A stretch of DNA of 64,000 bases from Streptomyces sp. A1277 (lineage in GTDB: Bacteria; Actinomycetota; Actinomycetes; Streptomycetales; Streptomycetaceae), in the NCBI RefSeq assembly GCF_004795015.1, contig NZ_SSBI01000003.1, positions 186,001 through 250,000 on the forward strand, given 5' to 3'. Of this stretch, positions 1-8,733 are shown piece after piece. Position 1 is the first letter of the stretch. Each line of letters opens with the position of its first letter. A program made the translations under genes and the position numbers. The notes below the pieces were generated by a model, which did no database searches, had not been told where the DNA came from, and saw only the letters and a list, made by a program, of their open reading frames with translations.

Positions 1-1
1 C

Positions 2-565
2 GAGCTCGGCTACATCGAACCGGACCGCCCCCTGGTCCCGCTCGCCGACACCGCGGCCCCGCGCGCCGCGGTCGGCCGCATGGTCCGGGCGGCCCGGCGC
101 GGCAACCCGCTCCTGGAGGTGGAGACCGGGGCCGCCGTGCACGAACTCCTCGTCGCGCTGCGCAGGGCCCGCGCCGACGTCGGCCCGGACGGCGACCCGG
201 TCCTCCAGGCCCTGGCCCGCGACGCCTTCCAGCCGCTGTCGGTGGCCGAGCACGCGGCCCGGCACGGCATGACCTCCGCCGAGCTGCGGACGGCGGTGCG
301 CCGGGGCGCGGGATGCAGCCCGAAGGACTACCTCCTCGGCATCCGGCTCGGCCGCGCCAAGGAACTCCTCGCCACCGGCGACCTGCCGATCGCGGCCGTC
401 GCCCGCCGCGTCGGCTACGACGACCCGGCGTACTTCTCGCGCCTGTTCGCCCGCCGCGTGGGCATGGCCCCCGTCCGCTTCCGCGAGCAGCAGGGCCGCA
501 GCGTGCCGGGCGGCTGGAGCGATCAGGTCCCGGACCCGGAGCACCCGCCGACGATCACCCCGTAG
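2..565 (+). CDS. AraC-family transcriptional regulator, C-terminal part (5' end outside window)
   Basis: The reading frame is open from the left edge and ends at TAG 563-565, so only the C-terminal ~187 residues are visible. The last ~100 residues form the two-helix-turn-helix AraC/XylS DNA-binding domain: the first HTH lies around LSVAEHAARHGM and the second around IAAVARRVGYDDPAYFSRLF, followed by the typical G-M-x-P-x-x-F-R end. The effector-binding N-terminal half is missing, so no ligand or target can be proposed. The fold call is firm; the role is unknown. Confidence 0.85.
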   Translation, partial: ELGYIEPDRPLVPLADTAAPRAAVGRMVRAARRGNPLLEVETGAAVHELLVALRRARADVGPDGDPVLQALARDAFQPLSVAEHAARHGMTSAELRTAVRRGAGCSPKDYLLGIRLGRAKELLATGDLPIAAVARRVGYDDPAYFSRLFARRVGMAPVRFREQQGRSVPGGWSDQVPDPEHPPTITP

Positions 566-619
566 CCGGTCCCGAGGGGGTCCGGCGACCGGGGCGCGGA
601 CCCTCTAAGCTCGCTGACC

Positions 620-937
620 ATGACCACGAGCGACACCGACGACTCCGTACGCGTCGAACTGAACCGGCTGCGCCAGAGCATCGACAACATCGACGCGGCC
701 GTCGTCCACATGCTGGCCGAGCGCTTCAAGTGCACCCAGCAGGTCGGTCACCTCAAGGCCGCCCACCAGCTGCCCCCGGCCGACCCGGCCCGCGAGGCCC
801 GCCAGATCGCCCGCCTGCGCGAACTCGCGGAGAGCGCCCACCTGGACCCGGCCTTCGCCGAGAAGCTGCTGAACTTCATCGTCGCCGAGGTCATCCGCCA
901 CCACGAACGCATCGCGGAGGAGTCGGCGAAGCAGTAG
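620..937 (+). CDS. Chorismate mutase (AroQ class)
   Basis: This 105-residue all-helical protein has the AroQ chorismate mutase pattern: an N-terminal helix with L-N-x-L-R-x-x-I-D-x-I-D, a basic K-x-x-H-x-L segment in the middle and a C-terminal helix ending F-x-x-V-I-x-E-V-I-R-H. The enzyme would convert chorismate to prephenate for Phe/Tyr synthesis in the cytoplasm. It is a free-standing domain, not fused to a dehydratase. No Shine-Dalgarno is seen before ATG 620. A TAAGCT hexamer (606-611) ends 8 nt before the start, which fits a leaderless transcript. Family assignment is strong. Confidence 0.9.
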   Translation: MTTSDTDDSVRVELNRLRQSIDNIDAAVVHMLAERFKCTQQVGHLKAAHQLPPADPAREARQIARLRELAESAHLDPAFAEKLLNFIVAEVIRHHERIAEESAKQ

Positions 938-1019
938 CCCCCGGCCCCCGGCTCCGCCCCCGCCCGGCCCCACCGGAACCCCCCTGCACACCGCCCCGCG
1001 CATACGGCAGCATGTCCCC

Positions 1020-3521
1020 ATGTCCGTACTGACGCGCGATGAAGCGCAGGCCCGAGCCCAGATCCTCGACGTGCAGCGATACACGATCGAACTCGACCTC
1101 ACCGCGGGGGAGGAGACCTTCGACTCCCGGGCCGTGATCGAGTTCACCGCCCGCACGGCCGGTGACACCTTCATCGAGCTCAAGCCCGCGGCCCTGCGCT
1201 CGGTCAGCCTGGACGGGCAGCCGCTGGACCCCGCGGACCTCACCGAGAACCGGTTCCCCCTGCACGGCCTCACCACCGGCCCCCACGAACTGCGTGTCGA
1301 CGCCGCGATGAGCTACTCCCGCACCGGCGAAGGCATGCACCGCTTCACCGACCCCAGCGACAACGAGACCTACGTCTACACCCAGCTGTTCATGGAGGAC
1401 GTCCAGCGCGTCTTCGCCGCGTTCGACCAGCCCGACCTGAAGTCCGTCTTCGCCCTCACCGTCACCGCCCCCGAAGGCTGGACCGTCCTCGGCAACGGGA
1501 TCGCCGAGCACACCGGCGACGGCCGCTGGACCCTCGCCCCCACACCCCCCGTCTCCACCTACCTCGTCGCCGTCGCCGCGGGCCCCTGGCACTCCGTGAC
1601 CACCGAGCACGCCGGCCTGCCCTTCGGCATCCACTGCCGCCGGTCCCTCGCCCCCCACCTCGACGCCGACGCCGACGAGATCCTCGACATCACCCGGGCC
1701 TGCTTCGACCGGTTCCAGCAGAAGTTCGACGAGCCCTACCCGTTCGACTCCTACGACCAGGCGTTCGTCCCCGAATTCAACGCCGGCGCCATGGAGAACC
1801 CCGGCCTCGTCACCTTCCGCGACGAATTCGTCTACCGCTCGGCCGTCACCGACACCGAACGCCAGACCCGCGGCATGGTCATCGCCCACGAGATGGCCCA
1901 CATGTGGTTCGGCGACCTCGTCACCCTCGCCTGGTGGGACGACATCTGGCTCAACGAGTCCTTCGCCGAGTACATGGGCTACCAGACCCTCGCCGAAGCC
2001 ACCGGCTTCACCGACACCTGGGTCGAATTCGGCGTCGCCCGCAAGGGCTGGGGCTCCGACGCCGACCAGCGCCCCTCCACCCACCCCGTCGCCCCCGACC
2101 CCGCCGACGTCCCCGACACCGCCTCCGCCCTCCTCAACTTCGACGGCATCTCCTACGCCAAGGGCGCCTCCGCCCTGCGCCAACTCGTCGCCTGGCTCGG
2201 CGAGAAGGACTTCCTCGCGGGCATCAACACCCACTTCGCCCGCCACAAGTTCGCCAACGCCACCCTCGCCGACTTCCTCGACAACCTCGCCTCCGCCACC
2301 GACCGCGACGTCCACGGCTGGGCCGACCAGTGGCTGCGCACCACCGGCATCGACACCCTCACCGCACACACCACCGAGACCGACACCACCTGGTCCCTCA
2401 CCGTCGGACAGCAGGGCACCCGCCCCCACCGCATCAGCGTCGGCGCCTACGACCACTCCCTCGACACCCGGCACGGCCCCACCCCCCTCGTCCTGCGCGA
2501 ACGCTTCGAAACCGGCATCCCCGAGGACACCTCCGTCACCCGCCCCGGCCGCCGCCCCGCCCTCGTCGTCCTCAACGACGAAGACCTCACCTACGCCAAG
2601 ATCCGACTCGACCCGGACTCCTGGAACACCGTCCTCACCAGCCTCTCCGGCATCCCCGACGCCCTCACCCGCGCCGTCCTCTGGAACGCCGCCCGCGACA
2701 TGGTCCGCGACGGCGAACTCGCCCCCAGCACCTACCTCGAAGCCGCCCGCACCCACCTCCCGTACGAGACCGACCTCGCCCTCCTCCAAGGCGTCCTCCT
2801 CTTCACCGGCACCCGGATCGCCGACCGCTACACCGCCCCCGACGACCGGCCCGCCGCCCTCGCCACCCTCACCGCCCTGTGCCGCGACCTCATCCGCCGC
2901 ACCGAGGACGGCACCCACCCCGGGCTGCGCCTCACCGCCGTACGCCACCTCATCGACGCCGCCACCCAGCCCGACACCATCCAGGGCTGGCTCACCGAGG
3001 ACACCGTCCCCGGCGGACCCGAACTCGACCCCGAACTGCGCTGGCGCATCCTCACCCGCCTCGCCGTCCTCGGCGCCGCCGACGAGACCGCCATCGCCGC
3101 CGCCCTCGAAGCCGACCCCAGCGCCACCGGCCAGGAAGGCGCCGCCCGCTGCCGCGCCGCCCTGCCCGACCCCGAGGCCAAGGCCGCCGCCTGGCACGCC
3201 ATGTTCAGCGACGACAGCCTCTCCAACTACCTCTTCACCGCCACCGCCCAAGGCTTCTGGCAGCCCGAACAAGCCGACCTCGTACGCGCATACGTGCCCC
3301 GCTACTACCCCGACGCCGCCCAACTCGCCGTCCGCCGGGGCCCCGCCATCGCCGAAGCCGCCGGAGCCCACGCCTTCCCCGCCCACGCCATCGACGCCGA
3401 CAGCCTCCGCCTCGGCGAAGAAGCCCTCACCGACCAGGCCCTCATCCCCGCCCTGCGCCGCAAGCTCACCGACCAGATCGACGACCTGCGCCGCGCCCTG
3501 ACCGTACGCAACGCCCACTGA
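1020..3521 (+). CDS. pepN: Aminopeptidase N (M1 family zinc metallopeptidase)
   Basis: The 833-residue protein has every M1 hallmark: the GAMEN exopeptidase motif at residues 256-260, the zinc site HEMAH at 290-294 and the third ligand Glu 313 in NESFAEY. An N-terminal beta-sandwich domain precedes the catalytic core, and a helical ERAP1-like C-terminal domain follows. It removes N-terminal residues from peptides and is cytoplasmic (no signal peptide). The length is normal for actinobacterial PepN. From about 1.5 kb the gene uses almost only C-ending codons. A hairpin at 3556-3597 follows, so it is probably transcribed apart from the next gene pair. Confidence 0.96.
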   Translation: MSVLTRDEAQARAQILDVQRYTIELDLTAGEETFDSRAVIEFTARTAGDTFIELKPAALRSVSLDGQPLDPADLTENRFPLHGLTTGPHELRVDAAMSYSRTGEGMHRFTDPSDNETYVYTQLFMEDVQRVFAAFDQPDLKSVFALTVTAPEGWTVLGNGIAEHTGDGRWTLAPTPPVSTYLVAVAAGPWHSVTTEHAGLPFGIHCRRSLAPHLDADADEILDITRACFDRFQQKFDEPYPFDSYDQAFVPEFNAGAMENPGLVTFRDEFVYRSAVTDTERQTRGMVIAHEMAHMWFGDLVTLAWWDDIWLNESFAEYMGYQTLAEATGFTDTWVEFGVARKGWGSDADQRPSTHPVAPDPADVPDTASALLNFDGISYAKGASALRQLVAWLGEKDFLAGINTHFARHKFANATLADFLDNLASATDRDVHGWADQWLRTTGIDTLTAHTTETDTTWSLTVGQQGTRPHRISVGAYDHSLDTRHGPTPLVLRERFETGIPEDTSVTRPGRRPALVVLNDEDLTYAKIRLDPDSWNTVLTSLSGIPDALTRAVLWNAARDMVRDGELAPSTYLEAARTHLPYETDLALLQGVLLFTGTRIADRYTAPDDRPAALATLTALCRDLIRRTEDGTHPGLRLTAVRHLIDAATQPDTIQGWLTEDTVPGGPELDPELRWRILTRLAVLGAADETAIAAALEADPSATGQEGAARCRAALPDPEAKAAAWHAMFSDDSLSNYLFTATAQGFWQPEQADLVRAYVPRYYPDAAQLAVRRGPAIAEAAGAHAFPAHAIDADSLRLGEEALTDQALIPALRRKLTDQIDDLRRALTVRNAH

Positions 3522-3555
3522 CCCAGGACGCGTACCGAAAACACCCGCACCACCC

Positions 3556-3597
3556 GTGCCCGGCCCGCACCTCACCACCGAGGAGCAGGCCGGGCAC
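3556..3597. terminator. Hairpin downstream of pepN
   Basis: A perfect 10-bp inverted repeat, GTGCCCGGCC (3556-3565) with GGCCGGGCAC (3588-3597), flanks a 22-nt loop 35 bp after the pepN stop. There is no T-run, as is common for streptomycete terminators. It probably separates pepN from the decarboxylase operon. Confidence 0.6.
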
Positions 3598-3778
3598 ACC
3601 CGTACAACAGCACCCCCATACCACCCCGCCCCCCGACAGCCCGCCCCCAATCGCACCGGTCACCCTTTCGAGTTCAGATCACCCGGCTCCCCGGACGCGC
3701 CACCCGAAACCCGGACAAGCTGGCACGCACACCCATGCCCGCACCCCGCCCACGCGCGCCCGAAGGACCAGCCACCCC

Positions 3779-5182
3779 ATGCCCACCCCGCCCCTCGCCG
3801 GCTCCACCACCGGACCCACCGCGCTGCGCCCCCTCCTCGACACCGTCCTCACCGCACTGACCGAAGGCGCCCGCCGCCGCGACGGCCCCCTCCCCGCAGG
3901 CGGACCCGACACCGTCACCCCCCGCATCCGCGCCACCCTCACCCCCCTCATCCCCGACCAGGGCACCGGCGCCCACCACGCCCTCGCCACCGTCGTCCAA
4001 GCCCTCACCGAAGGCGCCGCCGACCCCGCCGACCCCCTCTGCGCCGCCCACCTCCACACCCCGCCCCTCGCCCTCGCCGCAGCCGCCGACCTCGCCGCCT
4101 CCGCCCTCAACCCCTCCATGGACTCCTGGGACCAGGCCCCCGCCGCCTCCGCCCTCGAAGCCGACACCACCGCCGCGCTCGCCGCCGAGATCTACCCCCA
4201 CCACCCCGCACCCGACGCCGTCATCACCACCGGCGGCACCGAGGCCAACCAACTCGCCCTCCTCCTCGCCCGCGAACGCCAAGGCCCCGTCCAGACCATC
4301 ACCGGCGCCAACGCCCACCACAGCACCGCCCGCGCCGCCTGGCTCCTCGGCCTCCCCGAACCCCTCACCGTGCCCGCCCCCACCGGCACCATCGACCTCA
4401 CCGCCCTCCACGACACCCTCACCCGCAACCAGGGCAAGGCCCCCCTCCTCGTCACCGCCACCGCCGGCACCACCGACACCGGACAGATCGACCCCCTCAC
4501 CGCCATCGCCGACCTCTGCGCCCACCACGGCGCCGCACTCCACATCGACGCCGCCTACGGCGGGCCCCTCCTCTTCAGCCCCACCCACCGCCACCTCGTC
4601 GACGGCCTCGACCGCGCCGACAGCGTCACCCTCGACCTGCACAAACTCGGCTGGCAACCCGCATCCGCCGGCATCCTCGCCGTCCCCGACCGCCGCCACC
4701 TCGACGCCCTCCACCACCACGCCCCCTACCTCAACGCCGACGACGACACCGAAGCCGGCCTCCCCGACCTCCTCGGCCGCTCCCTGCGCACCACCCGCCG
4801 CCCCGACGCCCTCAAAATCGCCGTCACCCTCCAGGCACTCGGCCGCACCGGACTCGCCGACCTCATCGACCGCACCTGCACCGCCGCCCATCACCTCGCC
4901 GACCTCATCGCCCGCACCCCCGCCCTCGACCTCTACGACCGCCCCACCATCAGCACCGTCCTCTTCCGCCCCACCGCCGCCGACGACCACACCGTCGCCA
5001 CCATCCGCCGCACCCTCCTCACCCGCGGCCACGCCGTACTCGGCCGCACCCACGCCCACGACCGCCTCTGGCTCAAAGCCACCCTCCTCAACCCCCACAC
5101 CACCCCCCACGACCTCCGCCGCCTCCTCGACCTCGTCACCCACCTCACCACCGAACTCAAGGAAGGCAGCACCCTGCGATGA
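3779..5182 (+). CDS. PLP-dependent group II decarboxylase (DesA/L-lysine decarboxylase-like)
   Basis: The 467-residue protein belongs to the group II (Pyridoxal_deC) decarboxylases. Visible are TGGTEANQ near residue 150, the PLP-binding Asp 257 in HIDAAYGG and the Schiff-base Lys 289 in DLHKLGW. The nearest functional types are DesA lysine decarboxylase and other diamine/aromatic amino acid decarboxylases. The start was set at ATG 3779 behind GAAGGA (3762-3767). Its stop overlaps the start of an amine/amino acid N-hydroxylase by four bases (ATGA), so the two are translated together. The likely product is a decarboxylated basic amino acid such as cadaverine, which the neighbour would hydroxylate. 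No iron-box operator is visible upstream. Substrate is inferred from context only. Confidence 0.82.
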   Translation: MPTPPLAGSTTGPTALRPLLDTVLTALTEGARRRDGPLPAGGPDTVTPRIRATLTPLIPDQGTGAHHALATVVQALTEGAADPADPLCAAHLHTPPLALAAAADLAASALNPSMDSWDQAPAASALEADTTAALAAEIYPHHPAPDAVITTGGTEANQLALLLARERQGPVQTITGANAHHSTARAAWLLGLPEPLTVPAPTGTIDLTALHDTLTRNQGKAPLLVTATAGTTDTGQIDPLTAIADLCAHHGAALHIDAAYGGPLLFSPTHRHLVDGLDRADSVTLDLHKLGWQPASAGILAVPDRRHLDALHHHAPYLNADDDTEAGLPDLLGRSLRTTRRPDALKIAVTLQALGRTGLADLIDRTCTAAHHLADLIARTPALDLYDRPTISTVLFRPTAADDHTVATIRRTLLTRGHAVLGRTHAHDRLWLKATLLNPHTTPHDLRRLLDLVTHLTTELKEGSTLR

Positions 5183-6582
5183 CCGACCGGCCCACCCCCG
5201 ACCCCCACCGGCCGCACGACCTCGTCGGCATCGGCATCGGCCCCTTCAACCTCTCCCTCGCCGCCCTCGCCCACGGCCTGCCCACCCCCCTCACCACCGC
5301 CTTCTACGAACAACGCCCCGCCTTCCACTGGCACCCCGGCCTCCTCATCGACGGCGCCACCCTCCAAGTCCCCTTCCTCGCCGACCTCGTCACCCTCGCC
5401 GACCCCACCAGCCCCTGGAGCTTCCTCAACTACCAACGCACCCAGGACCGCCTCTTCCCCTTCTACTTCGCCGAGCGCTTCCACATCCACCGCACCGAAT
5501 ACGACGCCTACTGCCGCTGGGTCAGCGACCAGCTCCCCGCACTCCACTTCAGCCACCAGGTCGACGCCATCCGCTGGAACCCCCGAGCCGCCCACTTCGA
5601 AGTCGACTACACCCAACTCGACGCACTCGGCGAAGCCACCTCACTCGGCCGCGCCCACACCCGCCACATCGCCCTCGGCATCGGCACCGAACCCCACATC
5701 CCCGAACCCCTCAAACCCCTCACCGACGCCGCCACCGTCCCCGTCATCCACTCCGCCGACTACCTCCACCACCGCGACCGCCTCCTCGACGCCGACCACA
5801 TCACCGTCATCGGATCCGGCCAGTCCGGCGCCGAGATCTTCCTCGACCTCCTGCGCGCCCGCCCCGCGGGCCACGAAAAACTCCACTGGCTCGCCCGCAC
5901 CCCCGCCTTCGCCCCCATGGAGTACTCCAAACTCGGCCTCGAACACTTCACCCCCGACTACACCCGCTACTTCCACGCACTGCCCGAACCCACCCGCGAC
6001 ACCCTCGTCCCCCAGCAATGGCAGCTCCACAAAGGCATCGACCACGACACCATCGCCGCCATCCACGACGAGCTCTACCGCCGCACCCTCCACGGCGGCT
6101 GGCCCGACACCACCCTCACCCCAGGCGTAGCCGTACGCACCGCCGGCCGCGTCGCCAACACCCGCGTCGAACTCCACCTCGAACACATCCAGCAAGGCAC
6201 CCGCACCCGCCTCACCACCGACGCCGTCGTCCTCGCCACCGGCTACCGCGAACGCCCCCTCGACCAGATCCTCGACAGCCTCGCCCCCCACCTGCGCCGC
6301 GACGCCTCCGGCCGCCCCCGCATCGACGACCGCTACCGCCTCGGCCTCGGCCCCGACATCACCGGCCACATCTACGTACAGAACGCCGAACGCCACACCC
6401 ACGGCGTCGGCGCCCCCGACCTCGGCCTCGCCGCCTGGCGCAGCGCCACCATCCTCAACGACCTCACCGGCACCACCCCCTACCCCCTCCCGCAACGCAC
6501 CGCCTTCACCACCTTCGGCCTCACCCAGCCCGCCATCCCCACCCAGAACCCCACCCTCCGCCCCCTCACCCGCAACAACTGA
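5179..6582 (+). CDS. Lysine/ornithine/diamine N-monooxygenase (SidA/IucD/DesB-like)
   Basis: This 467-residue flavin-dependent N-hydroxylase has the FAD-binding GIGIGPFNLSLAAL near residue 16, the substrate/NADPH segment with HWHPG and QVPFLADL, the NADPH-binding VIGSGQSGAE near residue 210 and the C-terminal D-x-x-V-L-A-T-G-Y motif near 350. Such enzymes make N-hydroxy-lysine, -ornithine or -cadaverine for hydroxamate siderophores. It is coupled to the upstream decarboxylase (ATGA overlap), as in desAB. No acyltransferase (DesC) or NIS synthetase (DesD) follows; the next gene is on the other strand. Either the products feed an unlinked pathway or this is an orphan module. Confidence 0.87.
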   Translation: MTDRPTPDPHRPHDLVGIGIGPFNLSLAALAHGLPTPLTTAFYEQRPAFHWHPGLLIDGATLQVPFLADLVTLADPTSPWSFLNYQRTQDRLFPFYFAERFHIHRTEYDAYCRWVSDQLPALHFSHQVDAIRWNPRAAHFEVDYTQLDALGEATSLGRAHTRHIALGIGTEPHIPEPLKPLTDAATVPVIHSADYLHHRDRLLDADHITVIGSGQSGAEIFLDLLRARPAGHEKLHWLARTPAFAPMEYSKLGLEHFTPDYTRYFHALPEPTRDTLVPQQWQLHKGIDHDTIAAIHDELYRRTLHGGWPDTTLTPGVAVRTAGRVANTRVELHLEHIQQGTRTRLTTDAVVLATGYRERPLDQILDSLAPHLRRDASGRPRIDDRYRLGLGPDITGHIYVQNAERHTHGVGAPDLGLAAWRSATILNDLTGTTPYPLPQRTAFTTFGLTQPAIPTQNPTLRPLTRNN

Positions 6583-6671
6583 CCCCGCTACCCACACACG
6601 AAGAAGGCGGCCGCCCCACCTCCCGCAAAGGAAGAGGAACGACCGCCCTCAGCAAACCCGTACCGCAGAAA

Positions 6672-8477
6672 TCAGAACACCGGCGTACCGTCCCGCGTCA
6701 GCCGCCAGTCCACCGAGGCGAACTGCGCACCATCCACCGAACCCTTCGCCTGCACCCAGGCGATGATCGTGTTCCGAATCTCCTCCGAATTCGCCCACAA
6801 CTGCTTCGCACCCGGAACATGCGGGAAATTGCCCCCACCACTCGCCCGGTAATTGTTCACCGCCAGCACGAACTGCGCCGCCGGATCGATCGCCTTCCCC
6901 TCGAACGACAGATTCACGATCCGCGAACCCGCCGGCTTCGCGATGTCGATGTCATACGTCAGACCCGACACCGCGTCGTAGTTGTAATCCGGCGTGTTGT
7001 CCGCATTCGTCAACTTCTCCGGATCCACCGGCGCGCCCGCCGCCGTCTGCACGTAATACCGGGCCGAGAACTCCAGGTAGTCCAGGATCTGCGCGCCCGT
7101 CAGCAGCCGCGCCTCCAGCGTGTTCTCGAACGGGTAAAGCCCCGCCGCGTCCTTGATCGTCACATCCCCGGCCGGAATCCGCGCCGTACGCGAGAAGCAC
7201 GACGCCTGCGACAGCACCGGCAGATCCGCGTACTCACCACCGGCCAGCGCCTCCCGCACCGTCTCCGTCTGGACCACGTTGATCAGGTCGATGATCGGCT
7301 CGTCCTTCCACGCCGCCTCGGCCGTCGTCATCGCCGCCGTCGACGTACCGATCACCTGGTTGACGTACGCCACGACCTTCTTGTGCTCACCCGTCAGCAG
7401 CCTCGTGATCTTCGGGTCCTCCGCCGCCGTGTTCGAGTTCAGCACCCGGGAACCGGCCTTCTCGACCACCCAGCGCCCCTTCTCCCACACCACGTCGAAG
7501 TCGAACAGCGTCAGCCGCTGCCCCCACTTCAACGGCTCCGACAGCACGACCTTCTTCCCCGTCTTCTTGTTCTCCACGAAGTACTCGGGAATCTCCAGAT
7601 GCGCGTGACCCACCAGAATCGCGTCGATCCCCGGCACCTGCTCGGCCACCAGACCCGCCGCGTTCTCCACGTACGGAATCTGATCCCCGTACGACGACGT
7701 CCCGCTGTTGCCCGAGTGCGCCGACACGATCACCACGTCCGCGCCCATCGAACGCAACCGCGGCACATACTTCGCCGCCTGCTCCTCCAGGCCCGGGAAC
7801 ACCATCTTCCCGCCGACATTCGCCTTGTCCCAGATCGCGATCCCCGGATTCGTCAGCCCCAGGACCGCCACCTTCACATCCCGCCCGTGCGGAGTGCGCA
7901 GCTTCTTGATGACATACGGCGCGAACGCCGGCCGCAACGTCTTCGCGTCCAGCGCATTCGCCCCGAGCAGCGGGAAATCACACTGCTCCTCGAACTTCCG
8001 CAGCACCGGAATGCCGTAGTTGAACTCGTGGTTGCCCAGCGCCGCCGCGTCGTAACCGATCGCGTTCATCGCCCGCGCCATCGGGTGCACCGGACCGCGC
8101 TTCGCCGTGATCGGATCGATCTTCGCGTAGTAGTACGAGAGCTGCGTGCCCTGAATCGTGTCACCCGCGTCGATCATCAGCGTGTTGTGACGGCCCTTCT
8201 CCCGCCGCACCTGGTTCACCAGCGTCGAGATCTTCGCCAGACCGACGTCGTTGTGGTCCTTGTCGTCGAACTCCGCGTCGGTGAAGTAGTCCCAGTTGAA
8301 GACGTTCCCGTGCAGGTCGGTCGTCCCCATCACGGTGAACGAGTACCGCTTCTGCCCGTGCCCATGACCATGCCCGCGCCCGTGCGCCTGGGCGGGCGCC
8401 GCGGCACCGCCCGCGATCACCGCACCCGCGCCGGCCGCGGCCGATGTCCCCAGGAACGTCCTTCGGTTCAGCGGCAT
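6672..8477 (-). CDS. Tat-exported metallophosphatase / 5'-nucleotidase family protein
   Basis: The 601-residue protein starts with a twin-arginine signal, N-R-R-T-F-L-G followed by an Ala/Gly-rich segment and AQA, then a His/Gly-rich linker. The mature part has the calcineurin-like metallophosphatase motifs DLHGN, GDTIQGT, GNHEF, SAHSG and GHAH. It is followed by the 5'-nucleotidase C-terminal domain with ASCFSR and NNYRASGGGNFPH. It is expected to hydrolyse nucleotides or 2',3'-cyclic nucleotides outside the membrane for phosphate or nucleoside scavenging. ATG 8477 is preferred over an ATG four codons upstream because GGGAGA sits 5 nt before it. Its codons are G-ending, unlike the C-ending neighbours. 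Confidence 0.9.
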   Translation of the reverse strand: MPLNRRTFLGTSAAAGAGAVIAGGAAAPAQAHGRGHGHGHGQKRYSFTVMGTTDLHGNVFNWDYFTDAEFDDKDHNDVGLAKISTLVNQVRREKGRHNTLMIDAGDTIQGTQLSYYYAKIDPITAKRGPVHPMARAMNAIGYDAAALGNHEFNYGIPVLRKFEEQCDFPLLGANALDAKTLRPAFAPYVIKKLRTPHGRDVKVAVLGLTNPGIAIWDKANVGGKMVFPGLEEQAAKYVPRLRSMGADVVIVSAHSGNSGTSSYGDQIPYVENAAGLVAEQVPGIDAILVGHAHLEIPEYFVENKKTGKKVVLSEPLKWGQRLTLFDFDVVWEKGRWVVEKAGSRVLNSNTAAEDPKITRLLTGEHKKVVAYVNQVIGTSTAAMTTAEAAWKDEPIIDLINVVQTETVREALAGGEYADLPVLSQASCFSRTARIPAGDVTIKDAAGLYPFENTLEARLLTGAQILDYLEFSARYYVQTAAGAPVDPEKLTNADNTPDYNYDAVSGLTYDIDIAKPAGSRIVNLSFEGKAIDPAAQFVLAVNNYRASGGGNFPHVPGAKQLWANSEEIRNTIIAWVQAKGSVDGAQFASVDWRLTRDGTPVF

Positions 8478-8500
8478 CTCGTCTCCCACATCCCAGTTCT

Positions 8501-8521
8501 CTTGGTGCTTGGTGCTTGGTG
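8501..8521. repeat. Triple 7-bp tandem repeat in the 5'-nucleotidase leader
   Basis: CTTGGTG is repeated three times without a gap at 8501-8521, starting 24 bp upstream of the start codon of the minus-strand 5'-nucleotidase gene. The copies would lie in its leader mRNA. Such short tandem repeats can change copy number. Confidence 0.6.
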
Positions 8522-8556
8522 CGAAGTTCTGTCCTGCGCGGTCCGCCCACCGGGTG

Positions 8557-8598
8557 ACGCGTGTAGATCACACACATGCGCGGACAACGCGCGTAGAT
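8557..8598. promoter_or_regulatory. Candidate operator: two ACGCGYGTAGAT half-sites
   Basis: The intergenic region between the divergent 5'-nucleotidase and SIMPL genes (8478-8733, no gene seen) contains ACGCGTGTAGAT at 8557-8568 and ACGCGCGTAGAT at 8587-8598. These are near-identical 12-mers exactly 30 bp apart, that is about three helical turns. The first overlaps a small dyad, GTGT-AGATC-ACAC. They may be a control site for one or both divergent genes; the regulator is unknown. Confidence 0.4.
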
Positions 8599-8733
8599 AA
8601 TCACCCACGCACCACCCCCGGCAACACCCCCGACAGGTTTCCCTTCCATGTCCATCCCACATCCACCAGCCATCCACCCGCCAACCATCCGCACCACCAC
8701 CCGGCTGTCACACCCGGATGCCACAGTGGACAC

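Noticed and set aside
3598..3778. Search for an iron-box (DmdR/IdeR, TTAGGTTAGGCTAACCTAA-like) operator before the decarboxylase/N-hydroxylase pair.
   Set aside because: No sequence with the expected dyad or AT content is present, so iron control is not supported from sequence.
1904..6582. Very long Arg/Pro/His-rich open frames overlapping pepN, the decarboxylase and the N-hydroxylase on the plus strand, and a 921-codon Gly/Val-rich one on the minus strand.
   Set aside because: They are produced by the extreme C-ending codon bias of the real genes; composition is low-complexity and no domain is visible.
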